Source: Paraburkholderia sp. BL23I1N1
GTDB lineage: Bacteria > Pseudomonadota > Gammaproteobacteria > Burkholderiales > Burkholderiaceae
NCBI RefSeq assembly: GCF_003610295.1
Contig: NZ_RAPV01000001.1
Span: 1,798,001-1,862,000 of the forward strand
Length of the DNA: 64,000 nt
Reading direction: 5' to 3'
The notes beneath the pieces were generated by a model. The model made no database searches. It had not been told where the DNA came from and saw nothing but the letters and a program-made list of their open reading frames with translations. Below are positions 44,519 through 53,677 of the stretch, piece after piece. The number at the start of each line of letters is the position of its first letter. Positions within the stretch are counted from its first letter, which is position 1. The position numbers were made by a program, and so were the translations under genes.

Positions 44519-44766
44519 GCCGCCGCCTTCGCCTGTTGCAGTTCGGTGACCGCGGCGGCCATCGAATCGATGCTGGAGAACAACCGGCGCGTCAGCATGC
44601 GGTCCGGAATTTCGATGTCGAATTCGTCTTCGATGGCCAGCATCAGGTGGACGGTCGCGAGCGAAGACAGGCCCGCGGCGTAGAGGTCGGCGTCGTCGGC
44701 CAGAGCGTCCGGCGAGACGTCGAGACGGGCCGATTCGGAAAGGATTCGACGCAGAGCTGTTTTCAT
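44515..44766 (-). CDS. Acyl carrier protein for the aminoacyl ligase operon
   Basis: An 83-residue stand-alone carrier protein of four helices. The phosphopantetheine site reads AGLSSLATVHLML; the usual Asp before the attachment Ser is replaced by Ser (GLSSL instead of GLDSL). The acidic helix EDEFDIEIPDRML is conserved. It is the first gene of the five-gene operon and should be the substrate of the ligase encoded two genes downstream. Its divergent neighbour is a GNAT gene, with about 250 bases of shared promoter region. Confidence 0.9.
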   Translation of the reverse strand: MKTALRRILSESARLDVSPDALADDADLYAAGLSSLATVHLMLAIEDEFDIEIPDRMLTRRLFSSIDSMAAAVTELQQAKAAA

Positions 44767-45014
44767 ATTGGGGTGCCCCCTTGTTGGTGAACGGTCTCTC
44801 GAGTGTTGCTGGCGAAAAACGAACGGGGCATACCACGCCCCGACGCCTTGTATTTAAGAATCGGCAAAGCCCAGCGTCAGTGCGATGCCGCACGGAAACA
44901 CGCGTTTCGCGGACGTACCGTGTAGCCATGACAACAGGCGGGCGTGTTGACTCAGACCGTCGGGAGCGGCGTGCGACGCCGCCCTCGCTGAACTTATTAC
45001 CGCTGGGGAATGTG

Positions 45015-45548
45015 ATGAATTGGAAAACGCTGGATTTCGAGCAGCTTTCGGCACGCGAGTTGTATCTGATCTTGCGGGCGCGCAGTGCGGTCTTCGTGGT
45101 CGAGCAATCGCACGTCTGTCTTGACGCCGATGGCCGGGACGAGACCGCGCTGCACGTCTTCGCGGTCGAGGATATGACGCGGCCCATGCCGATCCTGGCC
45201 TACGCACGCCTGCAGCCCGGCGACGCCGAAGATCCGGAAATCACCATCGACAAGGTGCTGACGAGCCCGCTGCGGCGTGGCGACGGCACCGCCGAACTGT
45301 TGCTCGAGCGCGTGCTGCAGGCGATCGCCGAGCGTTGGCCGGGACACGCCACGCGCGTGAGCGCGCCGCTCGGCTTGCGCGACTTCTACGAGCAATTCGG
45401 CTTTCGCAAGACGGAAGGGCCGTACCTCGAACATGGCGTGCCGTTCATCGGACTGACGCGCCAGGTGCGCGGCAGCCAGCCGCTCTTCGGAACGCGGCGC
45501 CGCGAGCGCGATGGCATGGCGTTCGTCGATACGTCCGAACTCCTGTAA
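45015..45548 (+). CDS. ElaA-family GNAT N-acetyltransferase
   Basis: A 177-residue GNAT of the ElaA type. It shows the family N-terminus (WKTLDFEQLSARELYLILRARSAVFVVEQ), the PILAYARLQPGD strand, an acetyl-CoA pyrophosphate loop reading SPLRRGDGTAELLLERVL and the C-terminal LRDFYEQFGFRKTEGPYLEHGVPF. The substrate is unknown. The C-terminal 25 residues extend beyond the usual ElaA length. ATG 45015 is preferred; the open frame continues upstream without coding signs. It diverges from the carrier-protein operon. Confidence 0.9.
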   Translation: MNWKTLDFEQLSARELYLILRARSAVFVVEQSHVCLDADGRDETALHVFAVEDMTRPMPILAYARLQPGDAEDPEITIDKVLTSPLRRGDGTAELLLERVLQAIAERWPGHATRVSAPLGLRDFYEQFGFRKTEGPYLEHGVPFIGLTRQVRGSQPLFGTRRRERDGMAFVDTSELL

Positions 45549-45552
45549 CGAC

Positions 45553-46116
45553 GTGAATACCGCTCAGACACGGCAGGCGCAAAACGCAGGAGGCGCGGAT
45601 GCGGGACGCGCCAACGCGGCGAACCTGAACGTGTCGAGCTTCGACGAGCGCCATTTCCGTCATGCGCTGGGGCGCTTCGCCACCGGCGTCGTCGTCATTT
45701 CGACCGGCAGTGGCGACGCGATGCACGCCATGACCGCTAATGCCTTCATGTCTGGTTCACTTAAACCACCGTTGATCGTCGTGTCGGTCGGGCACCGAGC
45801 GCGCATGCACGAGCGTCTGATGAACAGCGCGAGGTTCGGCGTGAGCGTGTTGTCCGATGCGCAGGAGCCCCATAGCCGGCACTTTGCCGGCGAGCCGCAG
45901 AGCCGGTTCGCGCCGCACTTCGCGCCGGTGGACGGCTTGCCTGACGTGATGCTGCTCGAGCATGCCGCGGCCCGATTCGCGGCGCGCATGGTCGACCGGC
46001 ATCCATGCGGCGACCACACGCTGTTTGTCGGCGAAGTGCTGGTGTTCTCGCTCGACGAACACGCGCCGCTGATCTTCTTTGGCGGGCGCTATGCGTCGGT
46101 GGCCACACCGCTTTGA
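45553..46116 (+). CDS. Flavin reductase domain protein
   Basis: A 187-residue protein of the flavin reductase (HpaC/RutF-like, FMN-binding split barrel) family. Motifs are FRHALGRFATGVVVISTGS (about 36-54), MTANAFMSGSLKPPLIVVSV (about 63-82), RFGVSVLSDAQ and DHTLFVGEVLVFSLDEHAPLIFFGGRY, spread over the C-terminal third. Such enzymes supply reduced FMN to two-component monooxygenases. A GTG at 45553 lies five bases after the GNAT stop and suggests co-transcription; its ribosome binding site is weak, so a later start is possible. Confidence 0.85.
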   Translation: MNTAQTRQAQNAGGADAGRANAANLNVSSFDERHFRHALGRFATGVVVISTGSGDAMHAMTANAFMSGSLKPPLIVVSVGHRARMHERLMNSARFGVSVLSDAQEPHSRHFAGEPQSRFAPHFAPVDGLPDVMLLEHAAARFAARMVDRHPCGDHTLFVGEVLVFSLDEHAPLIFFGGRYASVATPL

Positions 46117-46435
46117 GACACGCTTGCCGGTCCGGAACCGCCCAAGGGGCGAGGATCAGACAATTCGATTCACTACGTGCGTCTTCGCACAATGCAAATT
46201 TTGCAGCGCAGGCACGCTTGAGACGCAAGCTTATGGCCCGTCAAAACATGCGGCGTTACATGGAAGAAACAATTCTTCAGAGGGATAACCCTCTCAGGAC
46301 GTTTCCCAACTGGCGCAACCGTTTCGAAGCTAGCAACGTATCGTAAGAGAACCAATACGCATCGATAAAACGACACATCAGGGCCGGTTCATCAACAGGC
46401 TACGCGGGGGCAAACCCCGCTTCGGGGAGAGGGTC
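46117..46435. other. Intergenic region before the GntR-type regulator
   Basis: About 320 bases without a supported gene. The last 100 bases are AT-richer and should contain the promoter of the regulator gene. No terminator hairpin with a T-run was found after 46116. Confidence 0.35.
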
Positions 46436-47155
46436 ATGGAACAGGCAAATAAGGATCGATCGCTGGTCAGCAAAGTCATGGATGGACTCGTGACCGGCAT
46501 TGTCGAAGAGAAATACGGCGCCATCCTGCCGCCGCAGGACGTGCTGTCGAAGGAGTTCGACGTCAGCCGCACCGTCATGCGCGAGGCGCTGTCGATGCTG
46601 CTCGCGCGCGACATGCTGGACGTGCGGCCCAAGATCGGCACGCGCATCCGGCCGATGAGCGATTGGCGAATGATCGACGAAGACGTCGTGAACTGGCGTT
46701 TTCGCGCGAAACCCGATCCGCTGTTTCTGCGCGACGTGATCGAGTTTCGCATCCTGATCGAACCGCGCGCCTCGGCGCAGGCGGCCGGGCGGGGCAGTGC
46801 CGCCGACATCGCGGCGATTCGCGAGGCCTTCGAGGCGTTTCGCGTGATCCGGCCGGGCGAAGCCGGCTACCAGGCCGCCGACGAACTCTTCCACGCGCGC
46901 ATCGTGGTGGCGAGCGCCAATCAGTTCTTCAAGCAGATGGCGGCGATCATTCGCGGGGCGCTGTCGACCGTCAACCCGATCGTGAGTCAGAAGGAAGGGT
47001 TGTGGGAGAAGGCGGTGAACACGCATCAACGCGTGGTCGAAGCGATCGAACGGCGCGATCCGAGGGAAGCGGAAATCGCCTCGCTGGCGATGATCGACTA
47101 CACCTCGGAAGAGCTCGGCAGCAAGTTCACTTCTGAGCCGCCGATGCGCGACTGA
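46436..47155 (+). CDS. FadR-subfamily GntR transcriptional regulator
   Basis: A 239-residue regulator with the N-terminal GntR winged helix (about 10-75; ILPPQDVLSKEFDVSRTVMR and LLARDMLDVRPKIGTRIRP) and an all-helical FCD ligand-binding domain (about 95-225). The FCD metal-site pattern is visible: ADELFHARIVVASANQFF (Asp/His) and AVNTHQRVVEAIERRDP (His). The family mostly senses sugar acids or organic acids. Here it precedes a Gfo/Idh oxidoreductase that it may control. Confidence 0.92.
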   Translation: MEQANKDRSLVSKVMDGLVTGIVEEKYGAILPPQDVLSKEFDVSRTVMREALSMLLARDMLDVRPKIGTRIRPMSDWRMIDEDVVNWRFRAKPDPLFLRDVIEFRILIEPRASAQAAGRGSAADIAAIREAFEAFRVIRPGEAGYQAADELFHARIVVASANQFFKQMAAIIRGALSTVNPIVSQKEGLWEKAVNTHQRVVEAIERRDPREAEIASLAMIDYTSEELGSKFTSEPPMRD

Positions 47156-47294
47156 ATGCGCTGGCTATGGCGGTGGCCCGAATTACTTTCCGGCAGGGAC
47201 CTTGCAGTACGAACAGTGCGGCAGCATGCCCGCGCACGCGCGCGGCTTGCGTCACAATAGCGCCTGTTCTGAACTGCACGGACTCGAAGGAACG

Positions 47295-48293
47295 ATGACA
47301 ATCGCAACGCAAGAAACCTCCTCTCGCGACATGATTCGCTGGGGGATTGTCGGGACGGGCCGCATTGCCCGTCGTTTCGCTCTTGGACTCGCTCACGTGC
47401 CGCAGGCGCAACTGACCGCGCTGTGGTCGCGTCGCGCGGAACCCGCCTTTGCCTTCGCCGGAGAATTCGGCGGCGAGGTGCGCGCGAGTTTCGACGCATT
47501 GCTCGCGAGCGGTATCGACGCGCTGTATATCGCCACCGTCCAGGACAGTCACGCCGACTACGCAATCGCCGCGCTGCAAGCCGGTTTGCACGTGCTGTGC
47601 GAAAAGCCCGCCACCATCAACAAGCCGCAACTCGAGCGCGTGCTCGACGTCGCGCGCGCGAAGCAACGGCTTTTCATGGAAGCCATGAAGCCGCCGTTTT
47701 ATCCGCTCTACAGAACGTTGCGCGCGCATCTGGATGCCGAGCCGATCGGCGAGGTCGGACTTGTGCGTGCCGGCTGTTCGGTGCCAGGGGTGCCGGACGA
47801 TCATCCGTCGCTGTCGTTCGAGCATGCGGGCGGCGCGCTGCTCGATATCGGCGTCTATGAGATGTTTCTCGCGGTCGACTGGCTCGGTGCGCCGCGCGAA
47901 GTGCAGACGCTCGGGCGGCTCGGCAAGACCGGCGTCGATACGTTCGCGAGCCTGAATAGCCAGCATGAGCGCGGGATCGCCCAGCTGTTTTGCGGACTTG
48001 ACCTGCACGGCAAGGGCGACGCGTTGCTGATGGCCACCGGCGGGCATGTCACGATTCATGAACCCTGGTGGAATCCGGCACGCGCGACGATCCGCTACGC
48101 CGACGGTCGCGTGGTCGAACTCGACGAATCGTTCGAGGGCGGCGGCCTGAACTACGAAACCGCGCACTTTTGCGAACTGATTCGGGCGGGGCAGATCGAG
48201 AGCCCGCTGATGCCGCATAGCAAGTCGCTGCAGATGATCGAAATGGCCGACGCCGCGCGCGCCGCGTTGGGGCTTAAGTTCGCGGGCGAGTGA
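47295..48293 (+). CDS. Gfo/Idh/MocA-family NAD(P)-dependent oxidoreductase
   Basis: A 332-residue dehydrogenase. The N-terminal Rossmann domain has WGIVGTGRIARRFALGLAHV (GxGxxA type, about 16-35) and the conserved LHVLCEKPATINKPQL (catalytic Lys in EKP, about 97). The C-terminal alpha/beta domain contains GGALLDIGVYEMFLAVDWLG. Substrates of close relatives are sugars, inositols or trans-dihydrodiols; none can be named here. ATG 47295 is chosen. It follows a GntR-type regulator in the same direction with 139 bases between. Confidence 0.9.
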   Translation: MTIATQETSSRDMIRWGIVGTGRIARRFALGLAHVPQAQLTALWSRRAEPAFAFAGEFGGEVRASFDALLASGIDALYIATVQDSHADYAIAALQAGLHVLCEKPATINKPQLERVLDVARAKQRLFMEAMKPPFYPLYRTLRAHLDAEPIGEVGLVRAGCSVPGVPDDHPSLSFEHAGGALLDIGVYEMFLAVDWLGAPREVQTLGRLGKTGVDTFASLNSQHERGIAQLFCGLDLHGKGDALLMATGGHVTIHEPWWNPARATIRYADGRVVELDESFEGGGLNYETAHFCELIRAGQIESPLMPHSKSLQMIEMADAARAALGLKFAGE

Positions 48294-48409
48294 GGGCGCG
48301 TTGCTGCGGTGCTTTCAGCGGCGGTGGTACGATTTGCACGGGCGCGCGGACTCGAAAAAAGGGCCACGTGCCCCAGCTTTCGATTCCCCTTCCACTGGAG
48401 CCGCCTGCG

Positions 48410-49108
48410 ATGCGCATGCTTGGAAAACTGTGGCGCGATAACAAGAGCCTCGTCGCCTTTCTGTTTCTGATGGTGCTGTTCCGCAGCGCCGTGGCCGACT
48501 GGAACGTCGTGCCGAGCGGGTCGATGTTGCCGACAATTCGCGAAGGCGACCGGATTTTCGTCGACAAGATGGCCTACGATCTGCGCGTACCGCTCACCCA
48601 CATTACGATCGCGCATCTGCACGATCCGCAGCGCGGCGATATCGTCACGGTCGATTCTTCCGCCGCACATGAGTTGATCGTCAAGCGTCTGATCGGCTTG
48701 CCCGGCGACAGCGTCGCCATGCGCAACAACGTGCTGTACGTGAACGGTGTGCGCGCGGATTACCGGCCGCTACACCTGAAGCCGCTGCCCGGCGATGCAG
48801 CCACACGTGGCGACTATCTGACCGAGCGCTTCGACGGCGTTGCGCACACGGTGCGGCTTGCGCCCGAGGCGCCGAGTCCGCGTAATTCGTTCGGACCGGT
48901 GGTCGTGCCGCGAGGCGAATATCTGATGCTCGGCGACAATCGCGACAACAGCGCCGACTCGCGTTACTTCGGCTTCTTTCCGCGCAAGGAACTGATGGGC
49001 CGCACGCGCCATGTCGCGTTCTCGCTCGACCCGGATCACTTCTACAAACCGCGCTTCGAGCGCTTCGCCGCGCCGCTGGATGCGGCGTCGCTCGCCGCCA
49101 GCCGGTAG
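48410..49108 (+). CDS. lepB: Signal peptidase I
   Basis: Type I leader peptidase, 232 residues, shorter than the canonical LepB of this group, with one N-terminal membrane helix (about 15-30). Catalytic Ser in VPSGSMLPTI (about 39), catalytic Lys in IVKRLIGLPGDSV (about 92), box E GDNRDNSADSRYFG (about 179). The start at 48410 follows GGAG. It is probably a second, accessory signal peptidase rather than the essential copy, since the neighbours (oxidoreductase, transporter) do not include the usual lepA/rnc genes. Confidence 0.9.
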   Translation: MRMLGKLWRDNKSLVAFLFLMVLFRSAVADWNVVPSGSMLPTIREGDRIFVDKMAYDLRVPLTHITIAHLHDPQRGDIVTVDSSAAHELIVKRLIGLPGDSVAMRNNVLYVNGVRADYRPLHLKPLPGDAATRGDYLTERFDGVAHTVRLAPEAPSPRNSFGPVVVPRGEYLMLGDNRDNSADSRYFGFFPRKELMGRTRHVAFSLDPDHFYKPRFERFAAPLDAASLAASR

Positions 49109-49130
49109 GGTGGCGACGAGGTGCGGGGGC

Positions 49131-49790
49131 TCAGTGGCGCGACGGTAGCGCCAGGCGCTTTTCGTACCAATGCTGCACCCACTCGAGCACCTGGCACAGC
49201 ACCCAGTACACCGCGGCTGCCGCGAGATACAGCGGCAGCGGCTGATAGGTCGACGCGATGATCTCCTGCGCGCTGCGCAGCAGTTCGGTCACGGTAATCA
49301 CCGATACCAGCGACGTATCCTTGATCAGGCTGATCAAGCTGTTCGACAGACTCGGCACGGCAATGCGCAAGGCTTGCGGCGCGATCACGTAGCGCAGCGT
49401 CTGGCGTCGCGAGAGTCCGAGGCTATAGGCGGCCAGCCACTGGCCGTTGGGAATGCCGAGAATCGCGCCGCGCATGCTTTCCGACAGATACGCCGCCACG
49501 TTCGCCGACAACGCGATCACGCCCGCGGGTGTGGGGTCGAGCGAAATGCCGAGACTCGGCAAGCCGTAATAGATCACGAAGATCTGCACCAGCAGCGGCG
49601 TGCCGCGAAACAGGCTGACATACACGCGCGCGATCCAGTTCAGCACGCGGTTATGGCTGATGCCCATCACCGCGAGCACGGCGCCGGCGAAGAGGCCGAA
49701 GATCATCGACAGAACCGCGAACTTGACCGTCAGGACGGCGCCCTGTGCGAGCACAGGAAGCGATTGGACGAGCAGGGAAGTGGTGGACAT
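49131..49790 (-). CDS. tcyL: Polar amino-acid (probable cystine) ABC transporter permease
   Basis: A 219-residue inner-membrane permease of the HisM/GlnP type. Four to five helices and the EAA loop region GLSRRQTLRYVIAPQALRIA (about 132-151). The N-terminal QSLPVLAQGAVLTVKFAVLS segment and FRGTPLLVQIFVIYYGLP are typical of the cystine and polar amino-acid group. The start at 49790 replaces a longer open frame that overlaps the upstream terminator. It forms a unit with the binding-protein gene 49897-50691, from which it is separated by a strong hairpin. No ATPase gene is beside it. Confidence 0.88.
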   Translation of the reverse strand: MSTTSLLVQSLPVLAQGAVLTVKFAVLSMIFGLFAGAVLAVMGISHNRVLNWIARVYVSLFRGTPLLVQIFVIYYGLPSLGISLDPTPAGVIALSANVAAYLSESMRGAILGIPNGQWLAAYSLGLSRRQTLRYVIAPQALRIAVPSLSNSLISLIKDTSLVSVITVTELLRSAQEIIASTYQPLPLYLAAAAVYWVLCQVLEWVQHWYEKRLALPSRH

Positions 49791-49837
49791 GAGCGGTCGG
49801 TAGAGTTGGCGCGCAAAGCGCACATCATAGACAAAAG

Positions 49838-49871
49838 CGAAGGGCGGCATCATTGACGATGCCGCCCTTCG
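49838..49871 (-). terminator. Strong hairpin between binding-protein and permease genes
   Basis: A perfect 14-bp stem CGAAGGGCGGCATC / GATGCCGCCCTTCG with a 6-base loop. On the minus strand it is followed by CTTTTGTC. It lies after the binding-protein stop and before the permease start, so it should leave most transcripts coding only the binding protein, a common way to over-express it. Confidence 0.8.
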
Positions 49872-49896
49872 TTTCATCCGGCGCGCGTGTTACGTG

Positions 49897-50691
49897 TTAC
49901 TTGATCGGCTTGCTGACGTCGATGCCGAACCATTTGTCCGAGATCTTCGAGAACGTGCCGTCCGCTTCGAGCTGGCTCATCGCCTCGTCGATCGCCTTGG
50001 CGAACTTCGGATTGCCCTTCCTGAACGGAATGCCCGACGGGTTGCCCGCGGCGAGCGTCGCGCCCGTGCGCAGCGGCAATTGCGAGTTCTTCATCAGATA
50101 CGCAAGCATCAGACGGTCGTTCAGCGCCGCGTCCAGACGGCCGGCGGACAGATCGCGCAGGTATTCAGGCGCGCCCGGATACGTCTTCACATCGATGCCC
50201 GGCACCGACTTCGCCATGTCCATGTAGTTCGTGCCCAGACCGACGCCGAGCTTCTTGCCCTTCAGATCGTCGAGCGATTTGAACTGACGCGTGTCGTCCT
50301 GACGCTGGATCAGTTGCGCGGCCGAGTACGTGTACGCCGGCGAGAAGTCGAGCGCCTGCTTGCGCGCATCAGTAATGCCGACCTGGTTGACGATCACGTC
50401 GAACTTGTTCGCCTGCAGACCGGCGATGATGCCGCTCCACTCGGTGGTGACGAATTCCGGCTTCACGCCGAGCTTCGCGGCCACGGCCTTGGCGATGTCG
50501 ACGTCATAGCCGACCAGTTCGCCCGACGGCGCTTTCGAATTGAACGGCGGGAAGGTGCCTTCCAGACCGATGCGCAGCGTGCCGCGTTGCTTGACCTGGT
50601 CGAGCAGGTCGTCCGCATGGGCGGTGACAGCGGTGAATGAGGCGCCGATCAGGCCGGCGACGAGCAACTTCTTCAGCAAGCCAAATTTCAT
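49897..50691 (-). CDS. tcyJ: Periplasmic amino-acid-binding protein, probably cystine-specific
   Basis: Family 3 solute-binding protein, 264 residues from the ATG at 50691, with a signal peptide ending TAVTAHA. The mature part starts DDLLDQVKQRGTLRIGLEGT. The ligand-site segments FPPFNSKAPSGELVGYDVDI, GIIAGLQANKFDVIVNQVGI and NPSGIPFRKGNP match the FliY/TcyJ cystine-binding group. It is the first gene of the uptake pair. The specificity is inferred from similarity as I remember it, not tested. Confidence 0.85.
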   Translation of the reverse strand: MKFGLLKKLLVAGLIGASFTAVTAHADDLLDQVKQRGTLRIGLEGTFPPFNSKAPSGELVGYDVDIAKAVAAKLGVKPEFVTTEWSGIIAGLQANKFDVIVNQVGITDARKQALDFSPAYTYSAAQLIQRQDDTRQFKSLDDLKGKKLGVGLGTNYMDMAKSVPGIDVKTYPGAPEYLRDLSAGRLDAALNDRLMLAYLMKNSQLPLRTGATLAAGNPSGIPFRKGNPKFAKAIDEAMSQLEADGTFSKISDKWFGIDVSKPIK

Positions 50692-50866
50692 CGTGTTCCT
50701 TTTTTGTTCGTCTGGCGTTTTAGCAGACGAAAGCATAACAAAGCAGACTATCGAAACGTAAATACCGTTTGTTTATGTCTATATTACTGATGCGGAATGG
50801 GTGGGGAATCCGTGAGGATGCGGCGGGCGGCCCAGGCACGGCCCGCGGACGCCCGCACACTGCCAC

Positions 50867-51889
50867 TTAGCGCAGTGCCTGCGCGCATTCGGCAACCAGC
50901 GCCGGTCCGCGGTAGATGAAACCGGTGTAGAGCTGCACCAGCGAGGCGCCCGCGGCCAGCTTCGCGCGCGCATCCTCGCCCGAGAAAATCCCGCCCACGC
51001 CGATGATCGGCACCGTTTCGCCAACTTCGGTGCGCAGCTTGCGGATTACTTCGTTCGACGCGTCGAACACCGGCTTGCCCGACAGGCCACCGGCTTCGTC
51101 GCCGTACTGCATGCCGGTGACGGCGGTACGCGACAGCGTGGTGTTGGTGGCGATCACGCCTTCGAACTTGTGGCGCAACAGCGTATCGGCGATCGATTTG
51201 ATCTGTTCGTCGTCGAGGTCCGGCGCGATCTTCAGCGCGAGCGGCACCAGTTTGCCGTGCATGTCGGCCAGTCGCTGCTGCTTGTCCTTCAAGGCGGCGA
51301 GCAGCGCGTCGAGTTCGCCCGGGCCTTGCAGCTGGCGCAAATTCTTCGTATTCGGCGACGAGATGTTGACGGTCACGTAGCTCGCGAACGGGTACACCCG
51401 TTCGAGGCAGTACAGATAGTCTTCGGCGGCGCGCTCGATCGGCGTGTCGGCGTTCTTGCCGATGTTCAGCCCGAGAATGCCGCGATAGCGCGCGGCCTGC
51501 ACGTTCTTCACGAACTGGTCGACGCCCGCGTTGTTGAAGCCCATCCGGTTGATCACGGCATTCGCCTGCGGCAGGCGGAACATGCGCGGGCGCGGATTGC
51601 CCGGCTGCGCGCGCGGCGTGACCGTGCCCACCTCAATGAAGCCGAAGCCGAGCGCAGCCAGTCCGTCGATGCACGCGCCATCTTTGTCGAGTCCCGCCGC
51701 GAGCCCGACCGGATTGCGGAACGTCAGCCCCATCACGGTGCGCGGCGCATCCGGCACGTGTGGCGCGAGCACGCCCGCAAGGCCGGTGCGACCGGCGGCG
51801 CCGAGCATGCGCAAGGTCAGGTGGTGAGCGTCTTCCGCGTCCATGCGAAAGAGTTGGGCGCGTACGAGCGGGTAGAGGGAACTGAACAC
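50867..51889 (-). CDS. pyrD: Dihydroorotate dehydrogenase (quinone), class 2
   Basis: Membrane-associated class 2 dihydroorotate dehydrogenase of pyrimidine synthesis; 340 residues from a GTG at 51889 (family N-terminus [20 protein letters not shown]). An ATG 13 codons upstream is less likely. FMN- and substrate-site motifs: [14 protein letters not shown] (about 49-62), [20 protein letters not shown] with the catalytic Ser (about 170), [13 protein letters not shown] and [20 protein letters not shown]. The amphipathic N-terminal helices bind the membrane and ubiquinone. It ends a leftward gene series behind bpt. Confidence 0.95.
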   Translation of the reverse strand: MFSSLYPLVRAQLFRMDAEDAHHLTLRMLGAAGRTGLAGVLAPHVPDAPRTVMGLTFRNPVGLAAGLDKDGACIDGLAALGFGFIEVGTVTPRAQPGNPRPRMFRLPQANAVINRMGFNNAGVDQFVKNVQAARYRGILGLNIGKNADTPIERAAEDYLYCLERVYPFASYVTVNISSPNTKNLRQLQGPGELDALLAALKDKQQRLADMHGKLVPLALKIAPDLDDEQIKSIADTLLRHKFEGVIATNTTLSRTAVTGMQYGDEAGGLSGKPVFDASNEVIRKLRTEVGETVPIIGVGGIFSGEDARAKLAAGASLVQLYTGFIYRGPALVAECAQALR

Positions 51890-52004
51890 GGGACGAGGCC
51901 GGGCGGCCGAAAAATGGGAACCCGCCATTTTACCGGCTTTAAGGCATGAATGAGACTAACCGGACGGGGCGCGAAGGCGTGGACGCCGCGATCGCCCGCA
52001 GACG

Positions 52005-52826
52005 CTATGGCCGCAGCGGTCCGCGCCGGCCCTGAATCGCCAGATCGACCGGCGGCAGATCGATGCTGGCGGGATCGAGCACTTTCCAGGCACCGTCGAT
52101 CAAACCTTCGAGCGGCCGGAAATTCGCCTTGTACACCATCTTCGGACTCTCGCGAATCCAGTAGCCCAGGTACACGTAGGGCAGCTTGAGGCTCCTCGCC
52201 TGCTCGATTTGCCAGTAGATGTTGTAGGTGCCGAAGCTGGTGTGCGGCAGACCCGGTTCGAAAAACGTATAGACCGACGAGAGCCCGTCACCGAGGATGT
52301 CGATCATGCTGATCATGCGCAGAATGCCCGGCGCTTCCGGATGATCCGGCAGCGGCTCGCGAAACTCGACGAGCCGCGAGTTGATCCGGCTCTGCAGCAG
52401 GAACTGTTCGTATTGATCGCGGCTGTCGCGGTCCATGCCGCCGCCGGCATGCCGTGCCGACTGATAGCGCATATAGAGCGCGTAGTGCTCTTCGTCGTAA
52501 TGCAGCGGGGCGACCGTTGCGATCAGTTCGCCGTGCTTCTTCCAGACGCGGCGTTGCGTGCGGTTCGCCTGAAATTGATCGACCGGCACGCGCACCGGCA
52601 CACAGGCGCGGCAGCCGTCGCAATACGGGCGGTAGGTGAACACACCCGAACGCCGGAAGCCGGCTTTGACGAGGTCGGTGTAGACGTCGGAGTTGATCAG
52701 ATGGCTCGGCGTGGCGACTTGCGAACGCGCGATGCGGCCATCCAGATAGCTGCAGGGATAGGGCGCTGTTGCATAAAATTGCAGCGCGGAAAGCGGGGAA
52801 AGAGGCAGCTCGTTGGGATGAGTCAC
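52005..52826 (-). CDS. bpt: Aspartate/glutamate leucyltransferase (N-degron enzyme)
   Basis: Adds leucine from Leu-tRNA to N-terminal Asp or Glu, marking proteins for ClpS/ClpAP. 273 residues. The N-terminal ATE domain has the cysteine pattern PYPCSYLDG and [19 protein letters not shown] (about 22 and 67-85), and the C-terminal domain has [19 protein letters not shown] and [16 protein letters not shown]. It is encoded directly after aat, so the two N-end rule transferases form one transcription unit. Confidence 0.95.
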   Translation of the reverse strand: MTHPNELPLSPLSALQFYATAPYPCSYLDGRIARSQVATPSHLINSDVYTDLVKAGFRRSGVFTYRPYCDGCRACVPVRVPVDQFQANRTQRRVWKKHGELIATVAPLHYDEEHYALYMRYQSARHAGGGMDRDSRDQYEQFLLQSRINSRLVEFREPLPDHPEAPGILRMISMIDILGDGLSSVYTFFEPGLPHTSFGTYNIYWQIEQARSLKLPYVYLGYWIRESPKMVYKANFRPLEGLIDGAWKVLDPASIDLPPVDLAIQGRRGPLRP

Positions 52827-52930
52827 GTTGGCAGCTCTCGAAGCGTCTCTGGTGTTGCAAACCCGGCGTGCCTGACGGCTCGTGACCCGCGGCTCGCTGG
52901 GCGACGGATCCGGATTCGGCCTGATTCTTC

Positions 52931-53668
52931 CTACGCCGCCGGCGCGACGACATCGCGCAATACGCTCTTGTCGAAGTGCCAGGGAATCGGCGGTGCATCG
53001 ACAGACGCGCGAACATGCGCAATGAACGCTTTGCGCGCTATCTCGCGACCACCCAGCGACGCCAGATGCGACGTGTTCTGCTGGCAGTCTATCATTTCTA
53101 TTTCGTGACGGCGCAAGTGTCCGACGAGCGCGGCCAGCGCCATTTTCGACGCATCGGTGACCTCAGCGAACATCGATTCGCCGAAGAACATCCGACCGAA
53201 CGACACCCCGTACAAACCGCCTACGCGCTTGCCCTCAAACCAGGTTTCGATGCTGTGCGCATCGCCCATTCTGTGCAGCGACGAATACGCCTCGACCACG
53301 TCGGCGGTGATCCACGTGCCGCGCTGGCCGTGCCGTGGCGCCTGCGCGCAGGCGCGCATCACGGAGGCGAAATCATGGTCGACGCGGATTTCCCATGCGT
53401 CCTCGCGCAGCACGCGCTTGAGCGTCTTGCGCAGCGACGGCGACAGTTTGAACTCGGCGGGGCGCAGGATCATGCGCGGATCGGGACTCCACCACAAGAC
53501 CGGCTGGCCGTCCGAGTACCACGGGAAGATGCCGCGCCGATAGGCGTCGATCAGCCGCGACGGTAGCAGGTCGCCGCTGGCGGCGAGCAGGCCGGGTGCG
53601 CCGCTTGTCGCGCCGAGCGCGCGCTCGACGGCGGGAAACGGATCGTCAGGTCCGAGCCAGGGAACCAT
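52931..53668 (-). CDS. aat: Leucyl/phenylalanyl-tRNA--protein transferase
   Basis: Attaches Leu or Phe to N-terminal Lys or Arg of proteins for N-degron degradation; 245 residues. Family signatures: [20 protein letters not shown] (about 48-67), [28 protein letters not shown] (about 137-156), [20 protein letters not shown] and [20 protein letters not shown]. Starts nine bases after the NUDIX gene stop and is followed by bpt, 105 bases downstream. Confidence 0.96.
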   Translation of the reverse strand: MVPWLGPDDPFPAVERALGATSGAPGLLAASGDLLPSRLIDAYRRGIFPWYSDGQPVLWWSPDPRMILRPAEFKLSPSLRKTLKRVLREDAWEIRVDHDFASVMRACAQAPRHGQRGTWITADVVEAYSSLHRMGDAHSIETWFEGKRVGGLYGVSFGRMFFGESMFAEVTDASKMALAALVGHLRRHEIEMIDCQQNTSHLASLGGREIARKAFIAHVRASVDAPPIPWHFDKSVLRDVVAPAA

Positions 53669-53677
53669 GCGTGCCGC

